From Kiritimatiellaeota bacterium B1221 (GTDB lineage Bacteria > Verrucomicrobiota > Kiritimatiellia > SS1-B-03-39 > UBA6053), in assembly GCA_029269125.1 (NCBI GenBank), contig JARHXX010000019.1:1-64000 (forward strand): DNA of 64,000 bases. The letters run 5' to 3'. Shown one piece after another: positions 60,180-64,000 of the stretch; positions within the stretch are counted from its first letter, which is position 1; each line of letters opens with the position of its first letter. The translations under genes were made by a program, and so were the position numbers. The notes below the pieces were generated by a model. The model ran no database searches and was not told the origin of the DNA. It saw only the letters and a list, made by a program, of their open reading frames with translations.

Positions 60180-61205
60180 ATGAAAGACGAAGTGCACATC
60201 AAACCCGGTGCGGAATTTACCCGCGTGGATCAGGATTTTGAAATCAGTCTGCGTCCCACCCTTTTCAGTGACTACGTGGGACAACGCAAAGTCACCGAAC
60301 GCTTGGAACTCATGGTTGAAGCCGCCAAAGGCCGGGGAGAAGTGTTGGATCACGTACTCCTCTCCGGACCGCCCGGGTTAGGAAAAACCACGCTGGCCTA
60401 CATCCTCGGCGAACAAATGGGGGTGCAGGTCCGCAGTACCTCCGGACCCGCCATCGACAAAGCAGGTGACCTCGCAGGATTACTTACCGGACTGGAAAAG
60501 GGCGACATTTTATTTATCGATGAGATCCACCGCATCCCCAGAGCGGTCGAAGAATACCTCTACTCCGCCATGGAAGATTATGTGATCGATATTCTTATCG
60601 ATCAGGGTCCCAATGCCCGTTCAGTACGGCTCAATCTGCCCCGTTTCACCTTGGTCGGCGCTACCACCCGCACCGGTTTGCTTTCCGCCCCTTTCCGTTC
60701 CCGCTTCGGAATGAACAACCGACTGGATTATTATAACCACCAAGATTTAAAGGCCATCGTCAAACGTTCTGCCCTGTTATTGAATGTGGATATCGATGAT
60801 GAAGGCGCCTTGGAGATCGCCTCCCGCAGCCGGGGCACCCCCCGTATCGCCAACAATCTGCTACGGTGGGTTCGGGATTACGCGCAGGTGCGCGCCGACA
60901 ATAAAATCATAAAATCCGTCGCCGACCAGGCCCTGCAAATGCTGGAAATTGATCAGTACGGCCTGGATGAGATGGATAAAAAATATTTACAAACCTTGCT
61001 GGAACGCTTTCAAGGCGGTCCGGTGGGACTGAGTAATCTGGCGGTATCCGTGGGGGAAGAAGCCGGCACCCTGGAAGAGGTGTACGAACCTTATCTTATT
61101 CAGGAAGGCTATTTAAAACGCAGCCCGCAGGGACGCATTGCGACGCCCTTCTGCTACGAACGGTTCGGCATGAAAGCGCCCTCTTCCCAACCGGAACTCT
61201 TGTAA
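60180..61205 (+). CDS. ruvB: Holliday junction branch-migration helicase RuvB
   Basis: 341 residues from ATG 60180. AAA+ motor of Ruv[23 protein letters not shown], Walker [21 protein letters not shown], Walker [40 protein letters not shown] (sensor and arginine finger), and a winged-helix end with [20 protein letters not shown] and [13 protein letters not shown]. Full length. ruvA and ruvC are not beside it. It follows the deaminase by 1 base and precedes aat by 3. Confidence 0.98.
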   Translation: MKDEVHIKPGAEFTRVDQDFEISLRPTLFSDYVGQRKVTERLELMVEAAKGRGEVLDHVLLSGPPGLGKTTLAYILGEQMGVQVRSTSGPAIDKAGDLAGLLTGLEKGDILFIDEIHRIPRAVEEYLYSAMEDYVIDILIDQGPNARSVRLNLPRFTLVGATTRTGLLSAPFRSRFGMNNRLDYYNHQDLKAIVKRSALLLNVDIDDEGALEIASRSRGTPRIANNLLRWVRDYAQVRADNKIIKSVADQALQMLEIDQYGLDEMDKKYLQTLLERFQGGPVGLSNLAVSVGEEAGTLEEVYEPYLIQEGYLKRSPQGRIATPFCYERFGMKAPSSQPELL

Positions 61206-61208
61206 CAG

Positions 61209-61871
61209 ATGAGCACCATCCGAAAACCCAGCGTGGAAGATTTCAAGGTCTTCTTTGGCACTCGTCTTAAACATTTGAGTTCCCAGCAGGAATTGATTTG
61301 GCTTTCGGATCAGGTGCCCACCGAAGCCTTGGCCGCCGCCTATCCCATGGGGATCTTCCCCTGGCCGGGAGAGGATCCGAACCTTTTTCCCTGGGTCTCC
61401 CCCCGTCAAAGAGGCGTGCTTCCCCTGAATCAGTTTCATTTGGGCAAAAGTACCCGCCGGCAAATTCGCAAAGCGGAATTTAAGGTGACTTATAATAAAG
61501 CCTTTACTCAGATTATTCAGTCCTGCCATCAAGCCCACGAAGCGGAGAGCTGGATACATCCTCTGATGCAACAAGCCTATATCCAAGCCCACCAGGCCGG
61601 ATTCGCACACTCGGTGGAAGTCTGGCAAAATGAAAAACTGGTAGGTGGACTTTACGGCATCGACAGTGGTCTTTTTTTCTCCGGGGAAAGCATGTTCCAC
61701 AAAGTGCCCAACGCCGGCAAAGCCGCCATTCAATTTCTGGTAGAGAAAAGAGCCGCACGGGGCAACTCCCTTCTGGATATTCAACAACTGACCCCGCACA
61801 TGAAGGCGATGGGTGCAGAGGTCTGGTCACGCGAACGCTTTTTGAAGGAAACCAGTAAAGGTAAAAAATGA
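61209..61871 (+). CDS. aat: Leucyl/phenylalanyl-tRNA--protein transferase
   Basis: 220 residues. Adds Leu or Phe to N-terminal Arg/Lys of proteins, marking them for ClpS-ClpAP. Signature: AAAYPMGIFPWPGEDPNLFP, WVSPRQRGVLPLNQFHLGKS, AYIQAHQAGFAHSVEVWQNE, and KLVGGLYGIDSGLFFSGESM. The C-terminal SLLDIQQLTPHMKAMGAEVW is typical. It closes the ruvB operon. Its stop overlaps an ATG that opens only a 12-codon frame. Confidence 0.95.
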   Translation: MSTIRKPSVEDFKVFFGTRLKHLSSQQELIWLSDQVPTEALAAAYPMGIFPWPGEDPNLFPWVSPRQRGVLPLNQFHLGKSTRRQIRKAEFKVTYNKAFTQIIQSCHQAHEAESWIHPLMQQAYIQAHQAGFAHSVEVWQNEKLVGGLYGIDSGLFFSGESMFHKVPNAGKAAIQFLVEKRAARGNSLLDIQQLTPHMKAMGAEVWSRERFLKETSKGKK

Positions 61872-62138
61872 ATACAGACTCCAATTCCGAACTCAAAAAG
61901 AAATAAACCGGATAAATATCCGCCTGCAAGCTGCGGAAGAAAAGCTTCGCAAAACGTGATTTCTCCTCTCCCTCTTGTATGTGGCCCGGTCTGTCATCCC
62001 GGGACTGCGGATTAAAAAAAGTGTTTCCCTGGGCTTCCGGAATCTAAATGTAAAACCAGATGTCCCCGTTTCACCCTATCAAAGGAGGCTTTACGCGGAG
62101 CCCATCAATATAATAACCCTTTTTCGCCCCCTTATCAC

Positions 62139-62477
62139 TCACCAGAATTTCCACCAGGGTTTATCAGATCCCATGGACAGGGGCACCCAATTCAAATCAG
62201 ACTTCCAGGAAACATCCCCATGCAGATACTTCAAAAACGCAGCCTGGATTTGCGCTTTTGTCAGATCCTCCCCCCCATGAAAGTGACTGACCTCATCCCC
62301 TTCACGGTACTCGATCACATAAGGCCCCTCCCCCTCGCCGGAAGCTTGGATATATTCCTGATCCGCTTTACTGAGAATGACAAACGAACCGCGATTACAG
62401 TCGTTCGCAAATGCATCGAGCAGCTCCTCAGATGAGACGTCTTGATAAAAAAGACTGTTTTCGGTGCGCAGTTCCAT
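62139..62477 (-). CDS. Small protein of unknown function
   Basis: 112 residues, soluble, acidic. It contains SFVILSKADQEYIQASGEGE and YVIEYREGDEVSHFHGGEDL, a pattern of a small alpha/beta protein that I recall among hypothetical proteins of PVC bacteria. The last residues DKPWWKFW are aromatic-rich. It follows the small membrane protein gene by 15 bases and is probably in its operon. Function unknown. Confidence 0.68.
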   Translation of the reverse strand: MELRTENSLFYQDVSSEELLDAFANDCNRGSFVILSKADQEYIQASGEGEGPYVIEYREGDEVSHFHGGEDLTKAQIQAAFLKYLHGDVSWKSDLNWVPLSMGSDKPWWKFW

Positions 62478-62492
62478 TGTACTTCCTTAAAC

Positions 62493-62822
62493 TTATTTGA
62501 CCACCGACACCGCGAACAGACTCCATAACAGGGCAATCAGCGGCAAAGCAACCATGATCCAGGAAAGGACGTCCAGGGTTACCGCTCCCCGCTCCCTGAC
62601 CCGCTTGCCCAACAGGTAAATCACACACAAATAGAACATCAATGGCACTCCTAAAAACACCGTGTGTTCCCGCGCTTGGTTAGAATTTTCCACCACTTGT
62701 CGGGTGATCGACGGTAAGGCGGTCTCCATCTCCGCCCATGTGTGCGACAGCCTGGGCACCCAAAACAGCAAAACTGCAATATGGGACAAACTAAAAATTG
62801 CGGCGAGGATGGCTCGGATCAT
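62493..62822 (-). CDS. Small inner-membrane protein
   Basis: 109 residues with three hydrophobic segments: near 1-22 (IRAILAAIFSLSHIAVLLFW), near 57-72 (FLGVPLMFYLCVIYLLG) and near 82-108 (DVLSWIMVALPLIALLWSLF). No family recognised. It lies divergent from the PDZ lipoprotein gene, with 160 bases between, and upstream of the 112-residue protein. Function unknown. Confidence 0.65.
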   Translation of the reverse strand: MIRAILAAIFSLSHIAVLLFWVPRLSHTWAEMETALPSITRQVVENSNQAREHTVFLGVPLMFYLCVIYLLGKRVRERGAVTLDVLSWIMVALPLIALLWSLFAVSVVK

Positions 62823-62982
62823 CAGACATTCATCCTTATAAAAGTGAGAGGGGATGGGTTTATCATTTGGGTTATTTACACAACAAAAAAACGGGTCGCG
62901 TAAATCTTTTCAAATAAGATTGAATGTTTTCTCTTTCGTTTTGTCTATGTGATTCTTAAGGATTCTTGCTCAACTTGATATC

Positions 62983-64000
62983 ATGATGCCAAATACTTCC
63001 CCCTCCCGACTTTTATTTTTGTTTCTTACCCTCTTTTTGTTTGCCGGTTGCAATACGCCATCCGCATTGGAGCGACGGGATCGGCGAACCTACGCTGCCA
63101 TTCAACGCTCCCTTGAGAGTGCCAAAGAAGCGGCCGGAGACGGTATTGTGTTCTTTGAAGTGGAAAACACCAGCAATGACGGACGGGGACAGAAAACCCG
63201 CAAAGTGAATTTTGCCGGGATTGTGCTGACCGAGGAAGGTCATTTGCTGGCGCCGTTTAATATCCCCGCAGAATCCGGCACCCGGGTGGTGGCCTGGGTC
63301 GGCGAACGGCGTTACTTGGCCCGAAGTGTGAAAGTCGACGACAATTTGGGCATGACCATTCTGAAAATTGAACCCCTCACCGATCTCACGCCGATCTCCC
63401 TCAAAGCATACCGTGAAATCAACATCGGCGAGATGGTTTACACCGTGATAAGCACCGATGAAGACCGTGAATTTGAAAAATTTGTCTTCCAAGCCTTTTC
63501 CCAGGGCATCGTGCAGGGCCGTTACCGCCAATATAGTCTGAGTCCCATCCCGGACATTGCCCGGGGTGCGCCCCTCTATGACAGCTTTGGCAACCTCACC
63601 GGATTGGTCGCACAATCCAACGCCTGGATTTTGGCCGACTTGGCTCCGGATATTGAAGAATTACTGACCCGTGCCCTCAATGGGAAAAACGGTGGCGATA
63701 AAGATAAATCCGAAGAAGGCTGGTTTGGCGCGATTCTCGCCCCCATCAACCCGGATTACGCCCGCCTCGCGGATTTACCTGCCAGCGGGCTTTGGCTCAC
63801 CCATGTCTTTAAAGACAGTGCCGCCTACGAGGCGGGATTCCGAAGTGGTGATTTGCTGATAGAGCTCAACGGTTCCCCTATGCGAATGACCGGATCCCGC
63901 GCCTACCGGTACTTCCTGCAAACCCTCCGTCCCATCGAAAATGCCCCCTTTTCCGCGGTGGTCATCCGCGATGGCAAACGGATCAAAGGAAAAGGTAAAC
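62983..64000 (+). CDS. Lipoprotein with degenerate trypsin-like (DegP-type) fold and PDZ domain, incomplete at window end
   Basis: At least 339 residues, running off the window. The lipobox is LFAGC (Cys23 from the first ATG). A trypsin-like fold can be followed: GIVLTEEGHLLAPFNIPAES, RYLARSVKVDDNLGMTILKI, and IARGAPLYDSFGNLTGLVAQ. In DegP these positions carry the catalytic His (NNHVV), Asp (DLALLKI) and Ser (GNSGGP); here they are APFNI, LGMTILKI and RGAPLY, so all three are missing. A PDZ domain follows (about 245-330) with LPASGLWLTHVFKDSAAYEA and GDLLIELNGSP. It should be a chaperone or scaffold in the envelope rather than a protease. An ATG 3 bases later is an equal start. Confidence 0.8.
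   Translation, partial: MMPNTSPSRLLFLFLTLFLFAGCNTPSALERRDRRTYAAIQRSLESAKEAAGDGIVFFEVENTSNDGRGQKTRKVNFAGIVLTEEGHLLAPFNIPAESGTRVVAWVGERRYLARSVKVDDNLGMTILKIEPLTDLTPISLKAYREINIGEMVYTVISTDEDREFEKFVFQAFSQGIVQGRYRQYSLSPIPDIARGAPLYDSFGNLTGLVAQSNAWILADLAPDIEELLTRALNGKNGGDKDKSEEGWFGAILAPINPDYARLADLPASGLWLTHVFKDSAAYEAGFRSGDLLIELNGSPMRMTGSRAYRYFLQTLRPIENAPFSAVVIRDGKRIKGKGK

Noticed and set aside
61868-61906. 12-codon frame overlapping the aat stop
   Set aside because: Too short to judge; no sign of a conserved peptide.
61975-62280. 101-codon plus-strand frame, vaguely like DUF4236
   Set aside because: It overlaps the minus-strand 112-residue gene, and the similarity is too weak to support.

Overview
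The window looks like a chromosomal segment from a Gram-negative member of the Planctomycetes-Verrucomicrobia-Chlamydiae group, most likely Verrucomicrobiota (Opitutae-like), with Kiritimatiellota or Lentisphaerota as alternatives. Lipid A and heptosyl genes (lpxK, a waaF-like GT9), a type II secretion pseudopilin operon and several outer-membrane barrels show an outer membrane. The placement within the PVC group rests on my recollection of protein families (the SUMF1-like fragment, the large HUH transposase, the RGG-rich conserved protein) and is inference.

Bases 1-2300 are accessory DNA. They hold the 5' part of a group II intron and two integron gene cassettes (a lipoprotein and a VOC protein) with attC-type sites whose R'' and R' boxes match within each cassette. 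Next come a stray half of a glycine riboswitch, a 34-bp inverted repeat element, and fused remnants of a SUMF1-like gene and a barrel gene. No integrase is visible. From about 2270 the sequence becomes core-like: a tandem glycine riboswitch precedes gcvP, a poor 0.6-kb stretch follows, then a DUF6268-like barrel gene whose signal peptide lies upstream of its first ATG, a UbiA-family gene, and rplS-rnhB.

Bases 8987-17240 carry signalling and transport genes: a large hybrid histidine kinase, an opposing response regulator/cNMP-binding kinase pair, a DASS anion symporter and an RGG-rich protein. Bases 17325-26879 carry a transglutaminase-like protein coupled to a SemiSWEET-like protein, a gluzincin-like membrane protease, and an ABC exporter whose first adaptor contains two adaptor units in tandem. 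Two tRNA genes (Lys-CTT, Leu-TAG) follow.

Bases 27295-36937 contain an outer-membrane barrel, a secreted protein, an O-antigen ligase/polymerase-like protein, rpsO-pnp (with a terminator between them), a DUF4404 protein, a Gfo/Idh/MocA oxidoreductase and a DUF2298 membrane protein. After a RAYT/IS200-like transposase, a minus-strand operon runs gspH-I-J-K-L-M and continues into wzm-wzt. Two small heat-shock genes lie upstream of it behind a good sigma-54 promoter match.

Bases 46723-61871 are a dense plus-strand housekeeping run: nusA, infB, rbfA, a truB-ribF fusion and trmB, then a sulfotransferase. Envelope genes follow (lpxK, waaF-like, GT2, murJ, lytic transglycosylase), then a coiled-coil protein, a deaminase, ruvB and aat. 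Many of these neighbours overlap by a few bases, implying translational coupling. The window ends with two small minus-strand genes and an incomplete lipoprotein with a protease-like fold that lacks the catalytic residues, plus a PDZ domain.
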